Positions 48,073 to 56,590 are shown, numbered from the stretch's first letter. The stretch: 64,000 bases of DNA from Enterobacillus tribolii (GCF_003363015.1 NZ_QRAP01000001.1:996499-1060498); one strand, 5' to 3'. Translations and numbers: made by a program. Notes: generated by a model not told the origin, from the sequence alone.

Positions 48073-48672
48073 TCAAACGTCCTGTTTCAGCGCTGCGCGG
48101 CAACGGTTAACGCATGTCCATAACAACAATACGGCGGCGATGGCGAAAAGCCAGGGCGAGAACGACATCGTTTGCGGCCAGATCGCCACGCATAAGCCAT
48201 AAGCCCCGAATAACAGAGCGCGATCGCTCTTCCCCAGCGGGCCGGCATAGCCACGCGCGGCGCCGATGGTTTGCGCCAGCACGCCGCAAAACTCACTGAG
48301 GGCAGCCAGCAGTACGGCAATCACCACCAGCGCCGGCTGCGCGCCAGGCAACAGGGCAAACGGCAGGTAAAGCGCGCAGTCCGACACAACGTCGCCCAGC
48401 TCATTGAGCAACGCGCCCAGGCGGGATTTCTGGTCATACTCCCGCGCCAGCATGCCGTCAATCGCGTTCAGCGCCATGCGGAAAAACAGGAAGAACGGCA
48501 GTAGCAAGAACAGCCCCGGCACGGGAAAAAGCCATAACACCGCCCCGACGAGCAGCGACCCTAACAACGCCAGCAACGTAACCTGATTAGCCGTCACGCC
48601 ACGGCGGTATAAGCTCCCGAGACAAGGGCGCAGCAGTTGCTGAAACCGGGGCTTGATGTCATACAGCGTCAT
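48073..48672 (-). CDS. ynbA: YnbA: CDP-alcohol phosphatidyltransferase family protein
   Basis: First gene of the operon, 199 residues (E. coli 201), with about six membrane segments. The CDP-alcohol transferase motif is recognisable as NAIDGMLAR, eight residues, GALLNELGD, but two of the four catalytic aspartates (first and third) are asparagine; the E. coli protein, as I recall it, has the same changes. It may therefore have an altered reaction. I use the ATG at 48672 giving MTLYDIKP as in E. coli; a TTG at 48684 is in frame. Confidence 0.92.
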   Translation of the reverse strand: MTLYDIKPRFQQLLRPCLGSLYRRGVTANQVTLLALLGSLLVGAVLWLFPVPGLFLLLPFFLFFRMALNAIDGMLAREYDQKSRLGALLNELGDVVSDCALYLPFALLPGAQPALVVIAVLLAALSEFCGVLAQTIGAARGYAGPLGKSDRALLFGAYGLCVAIWPQTMSFSPWLFAIAAVLLLWTCVNRCRAALKQDV

Positions 48673-49409
48673 AGCATCACCCAATGAAGGCGCGTGAGTT
48701 CAGGGGGGATCAGGGAAGAAGAGAGATGCATTCAGGGCGTTCCTTACTGTCTGCCAATCGCAGTGCAATCCATAGCGTTCAGGTTATGTATTCAGGCATA
48801 ACCCTTTGTTCACAGCAATTTCGCATAGAATAACGTTTTCCGCACGAATTCCCACAAGAATATTAAAAAAAAGCGATAGCTATTCCACTTTCAATACCAT
48901 CATCACGATGTTTTTATAAAAATAAAACGAGAAAAACAGCATGCTACGCTATAAAAACAATGTATTCAGGCCAATCATTCAAAGGCTACCTTTATAAGTC
49001 CAGGTGACTTTTCGACCATATAGAAAGGATTTTTCTTTCTTTTTCTCCCCCTTCTGCCTATAAATCATTTCGCTTTTAAATATTATCAGCGATAAAGGCG
49101 AAACCTGTTCAACGAGATACCGCTAACCCATTGAAATATTTAGCCTTGGTTTTTGAATCCTTATCGCAGAAGTTTTAGTTTTTGCAATATATTAAACTTC
49201 TCTTTTTATATAATTTCACCTATGACAGCATTTCCCTGTCTACCTATCAATTCAATATAAGAATACTCCCTAGACAACCGAAGATTTTTCCTAAAAAATA
49301 AAGGGGTCATCTGATACAGTGCATGGTTATTAGCATGTCTATACTTAGTAATCAGTCACGAAAATATCGTTCTGCCTTTATTGTCTACGAAGTTAAAGAG
49401 GCACCCTGA
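48673..49409. other. AT-rich region between the ynb operon and the accessory island
   Basis: About 740 bases of AT-rich sequence with no gene found. Base composition changes sharply here and stays AT-rich for most of the rest of the window. It may mark the island edge, but I see no tRNA or repeat at this end. Confidence 0.5.
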
Positions 49410-49790
49410 ATGTCGCTCACACAGCTGACTTATGAACAAATCCAGGCCCTGGAAATTCAGGCGTCTGCTGCTCGTCGCAACACTAACTCACTTCCCATCG
49501 GCAAAGCGTGGAATGCCATAGGCACACCGGACAATGTGCTCGCGTTAATTCAGGAGATAAAGCGGTTACGTGAGGAGAGTTATCAGGTCGTCAGTGAATC
49601 CCTGATGTATCACCTGGCGCTGGACAAAGCCGAATACAAAAAATCGTGTATGGAAACCCGGGAAGCAAACGCGCAGATCCTCATGGAGAAGATCGTAACG
49701 CATCCTGATATTGAAGAAGAAGCGGCTATCCGCACGCTTGCGCTTTCGGCGTTACGCTGTTTACGCGGCGAAACGCCTTCCGGTGCATGA
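49410..49790 (+). CDS. Unrecognised 126-residue protein, phage-type
   Basis: Not confidently recognised. The central part (WNAIGTPDNVLALIQEIKRL) has the same wording as phage Ea22/Ead-like accessory proteins, which suggests a phage origin. It is mostly helical, charged, without signal peptide. AGAGG lies nine bases before the ATG. It converges on the lipoprotein gene with 15 bases between stops. Confidence 0.7.
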   Translation: MSLTQLTYEQIQALEIQASAARRNTNSLPIGKAWNAIGTPDNVLALIQEIKRLREESYQVVSESLMYHLALDKAEYKKSCMETREANAQILMEKIVTHPDIEEEAAIRTLALSALRCLRGETPSGA

Positions 49791-49805
49791 TGGCCCTACC
49801 ATGCC

Positions 49806-50180
49806 TTACTGTGCCTTGCACAGTAAGGCATAATCCTGCTTCGACTTTTCCGTTTGTCCGTCAAACACCTTCGGTACGCCCGCAAACTTTTTGCTTCCGT
49901 TTTCCGTTACGCGCACATAAACATAATAGGGCGCATTATAGATATAACCATACCGCGCGCTTTTCGCCCTGACCTCGCCGCACACGTACCCGCTGGTTAC
50001 GTCTGCGCTGTTCTCTGCGTTCGGATAGAAGGTCGAGCCGGAAAATGTTGCACTGTCGGGGGCGTCTAAAGACAGTCTGACGACATATTCGCCGTATTCC
50101 GTCGCTACTCCGGTCATGTCCTTATTGTCACAACCGGCTAACAACAAACACAGAACTCCGGCTAATACGCACTTTTTCAC
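49806..50180 (-). CDS. Small predicted lipoprotein
   Basis: 124-residue exported lipoprotein. With the GTG at 50180 (AAGGGAG ten bases upstream) it begins MKKCVLAGVLCLLLAGC, a textbook signal peptide with the lipobox LAGC (Cys 17). The rest is a compact Tyr-rich domain with two further cysteines (YVCGEV and LLCKA) that may pair. The second residue after the lipid Cys is Asp, which favours inner-membrane retention. Function unknown. Confidence 0.82.
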   Translation of the reverse strand: MKKCVLAGVLCLLLAGCDNKDMTGVATEYGEYVVRLSLDAPDSATFSGSTFYPNAENSADVTSGYVCGEVRAKSARYGYIYNAPYYVYVRVTENGSKKFAGVPKVFDGQTEKSKQDYALLCKAQ

Positions 50181-50513
50181 TAAGACGCTCCCTTGATATG
50201 GCTTTCCCTGCAAAGATGATAGCAGCGCCGCAGCGAAAAACGCCAGCGCTGCGCGGTGTTTCGTTCCGCGAATGAATATAAAATCGGCGGCTACTCCGCT
50301 TCCGCCAGCTCAACATGAATGGAAAACGTTTAAAATGTTGATAAACCGCATCACCCGGCGGCGGAAGCAACTTTGCCGTAGTAACCGCGCCCGCCGGTCA
50401 TCCTATATTGCCTCCATCCGGGCATTCCTGGTTTAAATATTATTCTCACAACTTCACTTTCGCTTCACATCGGCCTGTCAAAATAAACACAACTGACAGC
50501 AATGGATTAAATT

Positions 50514-51146
50514 ATGACTTCAGGAAAGCATTTCGCTACCGTCATTTTCGCGTTGGCACTGTGCCTCACCGCCGCATTAACTCCCCGCGCCTGGGCACTG
50601 CCAGCGGTACAGAACGGCGACATTATCTTCCAGGTATCCCGCTCGGCGCAAAGCCTCGCCATACAGCAGGCCACCGGCTCACGCTACAGTCACATGGGAA
50701 TAATTTTCTTTCGCAACGATAAGCCCTATGTTTTTGAAGCGTCCGGCAAAGTGAAATATACCCCGCTTCAGGATTGGATCGACAGGGGGGAGCAGAAACA
50801 CATTGTGGTAAAGCGGATGAAAAACGCCGGGCAGGTTTTGACCCCGGCAGCACTGTCGGCCATGCGTAAACAGGCGCAACGTTTTGCCGGTAAGCCTTAT
50901 GACCTGCGCTTTTCCTGGTCGGATGAACGGTTGTACTGCTCGGAGTTGGTGTGGAAAATTTACGATCGCGCACTGAAGGTAAAAATCGGCGAACGCCAAA
51001 AGGTGCGGGAGTTTCATCTGCACGCGCCCGCCGTGAAGCAAAAACTGTATGAACGCTATGGCGCGAATATTCCGCTGGATGAATGGGTGATCTCGCCGGG
51101 TGCGATGTTCGCCTCTCCTTTGCTTATAACGGTGGCATCGGAGTGA
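50514..51146 (+). CDS. YiiX-like NlpC/P60-type cysteine hydrolase
   Basis: Secreted peptidase or amidase of the YiiX/YebB group. It is 210 residues with a signal peptide (hydrophobic stretch about 8-25, cleavage likely after RAWA). The papain-like circularly permuted motifs are visible: the His block GSRYSHMGIIF and the Cys block LYCSELVWKIYDRAL near residue 140. Likely acts on peptides or lipidated substrates in the periplasm; target unknown. It stands alone. Confidence 0.88.
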   Translation: MTSGKHFATVIFALALCLTAALTPRAWALPAVQNGDIIFQVSRSAQSLAIQQATGSRYSHMGIIFFRNDKPYVFEASGKVKYTPLQDWIDRGEQKHIVVKRMKNAGQVLTPAALSAMRKQAQRFAGKPYDLRFSWSDERLYCSELVWKIYDRALKVKIGERQKVREFHLHAPAVKQKLYERYGANIPLDEWVISPGAMFASPLLITVASE

Positions 51147-51306
51147 ATCGTCCGGGAAGCGGGCGTCAAAGCAGACGTACAGGTTCTTCACTGTTTCGGC
51201 ACCAGACTTAGCAAAGTACTTTTTACTCAGGATGTGGTTGAGGGATGGAAACCTATATAAGCGCCGCGCCGGTAGTTGGTATTTATAGCATGGCGTAAAC
51301 CGCAGA

Positions 51307-51336
51307 GCCGGAGCAATGTTTGCTCCGGCCTTATTT
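51307..51336 (+). terminator. Terminator between YiiX-like gene and lipase
   Basis: GCCGGAGCA-ATGTT-TGCTCCGGC followed by CTTATTTA, between convergent genes (160 bases after the hydrolase stop). Strong stem with a moderate U-tract. Confidence 0.75.
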
Positions 51337-51379
51337 ACTCTCCTTTCACTGTTTCTCACGCTGCGTTAACGTTGTGTCA

Positions 51380-52264
51380 TCAGAGCCCTTTTGATCTTAA
51401 TAAATAAAGATGATCAACATAAAGCTTCACCGGATTTACGGATGTTGTTACCACGCCCGCCGTCTGGTTAACGGCATCAAGGTGATCCATTGAATAGTCA
51501 GAACGAATAACTTTCCCCAGATGCATGCTATAACGGCCAACGACGCCATCATTTTGACCCCGTTCTTTATTAAAGAAGATAGAGAGTGCGCTCATTGCAA
51601 TATGGGTAGGGTCCAAATTATTTAATAGCTGATCAAAGATATTGTATTTCAGTACGCCGCCCCAGGAATAGTAATAGACGCCATTAACATATTCATCGCC
51701 CTCCCCACCCCATTCAGAAGGCAATCCCTGTGGATATTTTGCGTTAAATTCCGCGATGCCCTCGCTTGTCAACGCATCGAGCGCCGCCTTGGCATCCTGC
51801 GCTAACATGGGTTTACCGGAAATCAGAGATAAAAAATCACCAAAGGTCGTCACCACCGCATGAGCGATCGCTTCAGGCAGGCGACCGGGAATAAGTGCCT
51901 GACGTACCACATCCGCAAGTTCCGAGCCAAAATTAACGCCGTGTACCGACGTTACGGAGGCGACAATGTCAGGCCGCAGTGCGGCTACATATCTGCATGC
52001 CAACGGCCCCTGGCTATGGCCGATTAAATTAACTTTTTTTGCTCCGGTATTTGCCAGCACCTCGTTGACAAAATCCATGAGTTGTTCACCCCGGACTTCG
52101 TTACTATTAACCGCGGAGAGTGAGGCAACATAAACTTCAGCACCCGCCTTTTCAAGCGCCTCTTTAACACCGAAAAAATAAGGATAAACACCTGCTATTT
52201 TATCAAAACCAAACAAACCATGGACCAGAATAATAGGATATTTCAGCGTCGTTGCTTTTTTCAT
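51380..52264 (-). CDS. Triacylglycerol lipase, Proteus/Pseudomonas LipA family
   Basis: Lipase of 294 residues, closest in my memory to the Proteus vulgaris/mirabilis enzyme. The oxyanion motif ILVHGLFGF, the nucleophile loop [17 protein letters not shown], the Ca-site region ([15 protein letters not shown]) and catalytic His ([10 protein letters not shown]) are all present. There is no signal peptide, as in Proteus lipase. It is preceded by a LexA-like box at 52296-52315 and the shared island leader, with AAAGAGGA before the ATG. SOS control of a lipase is unusual. Confidence 0.92.
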   Translation of the reverse strand: MKKATTLKYPIILVHGLFGFDKIAGVYPYFFGVKEALEKAGAEVYVASLSAVNSNEVRGEQLMDFVNEVLANTGAKKVNLIGHSQGPLACRYVAALRPDIVASVTSVHGVNFGSELADVVRQALIPGRLPEAIAHAVVTTFGDFLSLISGKPMLAQDAKAALDALTSEGIAEFNAKYPQGLPSEWGGEGDEYVNGVYYYSWGGVLKYNIFDQLLNNLDPTHIAMSALSIFFNKERGQNDGVVGRYSMHLGKVIRSDYSMDHLDAVNQTAGVVTTSVNPVKLYVDHLYLLRSKGL

Positions 52265-52320
52265 ATAAACGTTCCTCTTTGACTGTTAGCCAAACAACTG
52301 TTTGGATTTACAGTATACGG
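52265..52320 (-). promoter_or_regulatory. SOS-type leader 1, LexA-like box before the lipase
   Basis: AACTGTTTGGATTTACAGTA at 52296-52315 fits CTGT-N8-ACAG, the LexA core, and 13 or more of the 20 consensus bases. From it to the ATG the leader reads (minus strand) GTTGTTTGGCTAACAGTCAA then AGAGGA. The same leader occurs at 55099-55150, 57639-57692 and 61392-61447. A possible -10 (TATACT) overlaps the box, so bound LexA would block initiation. Confidence 0.8.
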
Positions 52321-52579
52321 AGAATGTTCATCAGACTCATAGTTTCCAAGCGAGCTCTTATATATTATTTTTCACTCAGGCAGATGTAGTTAATAATTGT
52401 TCTGTCTTAGAAAGAAACAGGCAATTTATTGACTTTATCAGGCAACTATTTTAATTCACGGGAGTCAATAAGTTCACTATTATAATTATTCAGAATGTCT
52501 GGTAGTTATATCTATTGATGGCATTTATGATAAGGCATTATAGTTATTAACTCAAATAGTCCGGAATAAATTTTATTCC

Positions 52580-52606
52580 TAAAGGTTTCATTCCCTCTTC
52601 CGATAA
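52580..52606 (+). promoter_or_regulatory. FliA (sigma-28) promoter for the FlxA-like gene
   Basis: TAAAGGTT, 11 bases, TCCGATAA: two mismatches from TAAAGTTT-N11-GCCGATAA with correct spacing. It lies 40 bases before the ATG at 52647. E. coli flxA is itself FliA-dependent. Confidence 0.85.
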
Positions 52607-52646
52607 TCAATCTGGGATTTACGTATTTTTGTTCTGGAGGATCGAT

Positions 52647-52994
52647 ATGAGTAACGTAAGCATTAACATGGCAGCACCTTCAGGTGCCAGTGCTGGCGGT
52701 GCGGCAGGCAGCAGCAACACAGGAGAGTCAGGCCGCATTCAGCAATTGATGAAGCAAATTGAAGGGCTACAGAAGCAGCTAAAAGATTTGGCGGATTCCT
52801 CCCTGTCGCCGGAAGACAAGAAAATGATGCAACAACTGTTACTTGATCAGATCAAGCTTCTCCAGGCGGAAATAGATCGTATCCGCCAACAAGAATTGCA
52901 GGAGCAAAAGCAGCCTCAGGAACCGATGGCGCTGGAAAAAGGAGATGGTATTAACAGACCAACGCGGGATAATCGGGTTGATTTGTATATTTGA
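52647..52994 (+). CDS. FlxA-like protein
   Basis: Flagellar-regulon protein of unknown function, 115 residues from the ATG at 52647 (CTGGAGG five bases upstream). A Gly/Ala/Ser-rich start is followed by a coiled coil (RIQQLMKQIEGLQKQLKDLA... LLLDQIKLLQAEIDRIRQQ) and a polar tail. This is the FlxA layout. Together with the FliA promoter it links this island gene to motility. It lies divergent from the lipase. Confidence 0.85.
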   Translation: MSNVSINMAAPSGASAGGAAGSSNTGESGRIQQLMKQIEGLQKQLKDLADSSLSPEDKKMMQQLLLDQIKLLQAEIDRIRQQELQEQKQPQEPMALEKGDGINRPTRDNRVDLYI

Positions 52995-53110
52995 TATGAA
53001 TTGATGGGGGGCGTGATTTACACAGTTAATATTACGCCATCCTTAGCGTAAACTGCTGCTGCCCTTTGGCGCCAAATTATAAGCTATAGATCATATATTG
53101 ATTCCAACAG

Positions 53111-53245
53111 GCTGAGTTATTCACTAAATACGCCATTGTTGTATGACGTGTTAAAGAGAAAATCTCCACCGGTAGTCCCGGATCTCACCGTTAGGATGCT
53201 TGTCGAATCAGCCAAAGCTGACTGCCGGCTTTTTGGGCTACCATA
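53111..53245 (+). pseudogene. DUF1493 gene remnant 1
   Basis: GCTGAGTTATTCACTAAATA reproduces the ELFTKYAI coding part of the intact gene at 58512-58847. A gap of roughly 85 bases follows, and then PPVVPDLTVRMLVESAKA is readable to the changed end. The start is missing and the frame is broken. Confidence 0.78.
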
Positions 53246-53262
53246 ATGATCCGGAGGAATCA

Positions 53263-53490
53263 ATGATTGAGCAAATCAACAGCAAGATCCCGCGATATTG
53301 ATCTCGCTGTGAAAACGCGTTTCCCGCCATACTTTTCAATCTATTACGCCGATGGATCATTTCCGTGGCAGGGCATTCATAACACATAATCATTGTATAT
53401 CAGAGAATTGAGAGCTAAGCGTTCCCCTCCTGACCTGAGCATCATGATGATGATTAGCTAATCGCTGGCTCCACTTACTAATTTTCTTAC
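53263..53490 (+). pseudogene. DUF1493 gene remnant 2
   Basis: A GGAGG site and ATG (53263) start a frame that stops after 12 codons (MIEQINSKIPRY). Further on, LRAKRSPPDLSIMMMI and, one frame over, ANRWLH resemble the DUF1493 C-terminus (LTxxMMVESAxAGRWLY). Several frameshifts and stops lie between. Assignment rests on short matches. Confidence 0.45.
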
Positions 53491-53608
53491 AAATCCTAGT
53501 GCATTTATTGTGCAATCACTGATATGATGCAGTCAGACACTTATTACGTAACGCTATATTGATTAGTCTCTTTATGCGATACAAATTTAAACGTATAAAG
53601 AGAAAGTC

Positions 53609-54535
53609 ATGACACAGACTACTACCTTTAAAAAAGAGTTTTTCCATCCCCGTTTCTTCACCACGTGGTTTGGACTGGGCGTGTTGTACGCACTTGTCCA
53701 GCTACCTTACCCTTGGCTGTATCACCTTGGTCACTGGATGGGCAAGAGTGCAATGTACTTTATGCCGCGCAGAGTCCGTATTGCCCGACAGAATCTTACC
53801 CTTTGTTTTCCTGATAAATCCGCCAAAGAAATCGACGATCTGGTAAATGATAATTTCCAGGCCCTTGGCGTATCCCTGATGGAAACGGGGATTGCATGGT
53901 TTTGGTCCGATCGGCGGGTTCGCCGGTGGTTTACCGTTACGGGTTTGGAGAATATGGAAAATGCCTGCACTAAAAACCAAGGTGTCATAGTTATTGGCGT
54001 TCACTTCATGTCGTTAGAACTTGGAGGGAGAGTCATGGGGCTATGCCGCCCAATGATGGCTGTCTATCGGCCCCATAACAACCAGGTATTGGAATACATA
54101 CAAACCAAAGGCCGCTCCCGTTCAAACAAAGCGATGTTAGACCGGAGAAACCTCAAAGGCATCATCTCAGCCCTCCGCAAAGGTGAGGCGGTCTGGTTCG
54201 CACCAGATCAAGACTATGGCCCGAAAGGAAGCACCTTTGCGCCTTTCTTCGCGGTAAAAGAATGCGCAACAACTAACGGGACAGCGACCATTGCACGACT
54301 GTCGCAGGCAAAAATGCTGACAACGGTATTAATTCGTAAACCCGGAGCCCAGGGATATGAGTTAGCCATTGGGAAAGAAATCGAAAACTACCCGATAGAT
54401 GATACAGTTGGCGCCGCAACGTTTATGAACCAACTTATTGAAAAAGAGATAATGCGTGCTCCTGAGCAATATTTATGGGTACACAGACGTTTTAAGACTC
54501 AACCAGCAGGCTCGCCTTCCCTCTACAGTTTATGA
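53609..54535 (+). CDS. lpxP: LpxP/LpxL-family lipid A late acyltransferase
   Basis: Kdo2-lipid IVA acyltransferase, 308 residues, very close to E. coli LpxP (306): FFHPRFFTTWFGLGVLYALVQLPYP with one N-terminal membrane segment, GVHFMSLELGGRVMGLCRPM (catalytic His-x4-Glu), YRPHNNQVLEYIQTKGRSRSNKAM, WFAPDQDYGPKG, and EKEIMRAPEQYLWVHRRFKT. LpxP adds palmitoleate at low temperature in E. coli. Here the gene lies in the AT-rich island, so it is probably an extra copy; no cold-shock leader is evident. Substrate could be any late acyl chain. Confidence 0.9.
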   Translation: MTQTTTFKKEFFHPRFFTTWFGLGVLYALVQLPYPWLYHLGHWMGKSAMYFMPRRVRIARQNLTLCFPDKSAKEIDDLVNDNFQALGVSLMETGIAWFWSDRRVRRWFTVTGLENMENACTKNQGVIVIGVHFMSLELGGRVMGLCRPMMAVYRPHNNQVLEYIQTKGRSRSNKAMLDRRNLKGIISALRKGEAVWFAPDQDYGPKGSTFAPFFAVKECATTNGTATIARLSQAKMLTTVLIRKPGAQGYELAIGKEIENYPIDDTVGAATFMNQLIEKEIMRAPEQYLWVHRRFKTQPAGSPSLYSL

Positions 54536-54619
54536 ACTGGACTGACTCCATGTCAGCATTATCGCAGGCACTCAGTGAGTGCCCGCGATAATATCCTGGA
54601 AGTGATTTTAGAATGACAT

Positions 54620-54642
54620 TAAAAACCCCACACTTGTGGGGT
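54620..54642 (-). terminator. Terminator between LpxP-like gene and the 142-residue gene
   Basis: ACCCCACA-CTTG-type stem ACCCCAC / GTGGGGT preceded by five A's on the plus strand, i.e. a T-tract on the minus strand. It sits 28 bases past the minus-strand gene's stop. Confidence 0.8.
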
Positions 54643-54669
54643 CTCATGCTTATTTATAATTTAACCGCA

Positions 54670-55098
54670 TCATTCAGGAATGAAAAAAGCAACATCCGCC
54701 AATAGGCCCAGATCAGGATCGCTCTCCAACACTTCCAGCCGACGAAAGGCAAATGTAACCGGATCAATGGCATTGTGGACAAGCCTCATTGCAAACACCG
54801 CCGGCTGACCACTAAGGGACGTGCTCGCTGAACCCAATATATTTTCAATTGCCTTTATTTGACTAATGGTGTTCTCTTCAAAGTTCGGATAGCCTTGCTT
54901 AACTGCAACATAAAGCTTCTTATTGGCGTTCTCTCTGCCAACGCTGTTTGCTGCATATGCACTTGATAAATACCAAACGTCTTTTCCTGCATTTACTGCT
55001 GTTTTCACAGCATCCGGAAGGGGGACTGTGAGCAAACAATCGCTTACCAAAGCATCCGTACTAACTGATTTAGAATTAAATGCATATTGAATTTTCAT
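54670..55098 (-). CDS. Unrecognised 142-residue SOS-leader protein A
   Basis: I do not recognise this protein. It is 142 residues, soluble, without cysteine-rich, signal or membrane features apart from one Cys near residue 21; it contains DVWYLSSAYAANSVG and ENTISQIKAIENILG and ends DVAFFIPE. Mixed alpha/beta character. It has its own LexA-like leader (box 55128-55147) and its own terminator, so it is a complete single-gene cassette. It is nearly equal in length to the other unknown cassette gene at 60960-61391, and both end in a similar hydrophobic IPE/IVP tail, but I see no convincing alignment between them. Confidence 0.82.
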   Translation of the reverse strand: MKIQYAFNSKSVSTDALVSDCLLTVPLPDAVKTAVNAGKDVWYLSSAYAANSVGRENANKKLYVAVKQGYPNFEENTISQIKAIENILGSASTSLSGQPAVFAMRLVHNAIDPVTFAFRRLEVLESDPDLGLLADVAFFIPE

Positions 55099-55150
55099 TA
55101 TCTTTCCTCTTTGACTGTTAAGCTAATAACTGTTCATGCATGCAGTATAA
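55099..55150 (-). promoter_or_regulatory. SOS-type leader 2, LexA-like box
   Basis: AACTGTTCATGCATGCAGTA at 55128-55147 is CTGT-N8-GCAG, one base off the LexA core. From the box to the ribosome site (AACAGTCAAAGAGGA on the minus strand) it is the same leader as at the lipase. Confidence 0.65.
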
Positions 55151-55384
55151 AAGAGGTATCCAACTGATAGCAGTTTTTAACAGGACTATAAGCCCTTATA
55201 AACATGCCTTATGTCCTTTACAACAAAATGAAAAATAAAGGAAAATAATTCTATACTCTTATTCTTCCTTATTTCATCTGGTGCTGGACGCCCATCAATT
55301 GAATTGCAGCCTTATCTACGGGTAAACAAATTACCGACGATACAGCAGGCCGCCAGTGTCTCATCCCTATTTGATGGTTACCTG
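55151..55384. other. Short intergenic region
   Basis: About 230 bases upstream of leader 2 and downstream of the exporter. No gene recognised. Confidence 0.4.
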
Positions 55385-56590
55385 TTATCTAACACCTTTT
55401 TCCAGAGAGAGTACGCCGTATCGTGATACACCCAGCACAACTATCGCGGAGATTAAACAATAAGCGACAATTGGCCATGTGGTATCTCTCGGTAAAAATG
55501 TAAGGATGAGAGTACCGATACTACCCAGCAGTAATCCCCCCAAGCAGAAATAGACTGCCGTGGCGGTCCCCGCAATATGATCAAGCCCTTGAAGGGCACC
55601 ATTGGATGCCACCGAAACCGCAATGGCAATCCCTGCACCAACGAGCCACATTGGTCCGATGAAGCCAATTACCGAAGTTGGTATGAGTATCTCGCCGATA
55701 GCAAGCAGTATCGCGCCCACCACCAGGCAACCCATTCCAACCCGCAAAGTGCTCAAACGCCCCCATCGTGGAATCAGTTGTCCCATAATTCGCGACGTCA
55801 TCATCATTACAATAGCTACTGTTGCAAATAACAAACTGAAGTCAATTTGCGATAACGCTTGTCGTCCCATCATTAACCAGGGGGCCGTCGAGAAAAAGAC
55901 AAAGAAGCTACCCATTCCCGCGCTGTAGCAAAGAGTATAGAGCCAAAAGTTCAGCCGTTTTACAGGACACAATAACTGTGGCCATTGTAGATTCACCACT
56001 TGCCGCCGCCGGGTCTCGGGCCAAAGTCGCCAGGCTACAGTTACAATAATCATCATTGCTATTCCCAGGAAGACAAAAATGGCACGCCACCCAAGATAAG
56101 CACTGACCAATGCGCCTAATAAGGGGCCTATTGCCGGCACCATCGCGAGCATGGAACCAAGTAAGCCATAGATAATATTGCTTTCCTCACGGCCCGCGTA
56201 TATGTCACGTACAGTCGCAAAAGCGGACACAAGACATGCTGAAGCACCACAGGCCTGAAGAATACGAAAGCCCAAGAAAACTTCTGGTGATGTAGCAGTA
56301 GCAAGCCCAAATGAAGCCAATACATAGGTAATTCCGCCAGCGAACAATACTGGGCGGCGCCCTAACAAATCCGATAATGGGCCAAAGAGAAGCTGACCAG
56401 CGCCCAGCAAGAGCAGGTATGCTGTCAACGTTAGTTGGATTGCCCCTTCACCGGCACCAAGTGCATCCGCCATGAAAGGCACCACCGGCAAATACATATC
56501 CATGCCGAGTGACGCCAGCAAGTCAAAGGGTGATAACAACAATAGCGTGGCGGTAAGAGAATATCGCCAGGAAAAATCTTTAGCGCGCAC
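55385..56590 (-). CDS. MFS drug exporter, CmlA/FloR-like (Bcr/CflA family)
   Basis: Drug:proton antiporter, 401 residues, twelve membrane segments. It matches the CmlA/FloR group closely: LLLLSPFDLLASLGMDMYLP at the start, the MFS motif GPLSDLLGRRPVL, SAFATVRDIYAG, YSAGMGSFFVFFSTAP, and SNGALQGLDHIAGTATAVYF. Proteins of this group export chloramphenicol or florfenicol, but related exporters carry other compounds, so resistance is a prediction only. The GTG at 56590 has AAGGAGAT seven bases upstream. I see no inducible-attenuation leader peptide like that of cmlA1. It has no LexA-like box. Confidence 0.88.
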   Translation of the reverse strand: MRAKDFSWRYSLTATLLLLSPFDLLASLGMDMYLPVVPFMADALGAGEGAIQLTLTAYLLLLGAGQLLFGPLSDLLGRRPVLFAGGITYVLASFGLATATSPEVFLGFRILQACGASACLVSAFATVRDIYAGREESNIIYGLLGSMLAMVPAIGPLLGALVSAYLGWRAIFVFLGIAMMIIVTVAWRLWPETRRRQVVNLQWPQLLCPVKRLNFWLYTLCYSAGMGSFFVFFSTAPWLMMGRQALSQIDFSLLFATVAIVMMMTSRIMGQLIPRWGRLSTLRVGMGCLVVGAILLAIGEILIPTSVIGFIGPMWLVGAGIAIAVSVASNGALQGLDHIAGTATAVYFCLGGLLLGSIGTLILTFLPRDTTWPIVAYCLISAIVVLGVSRYGVLSLEKGVR

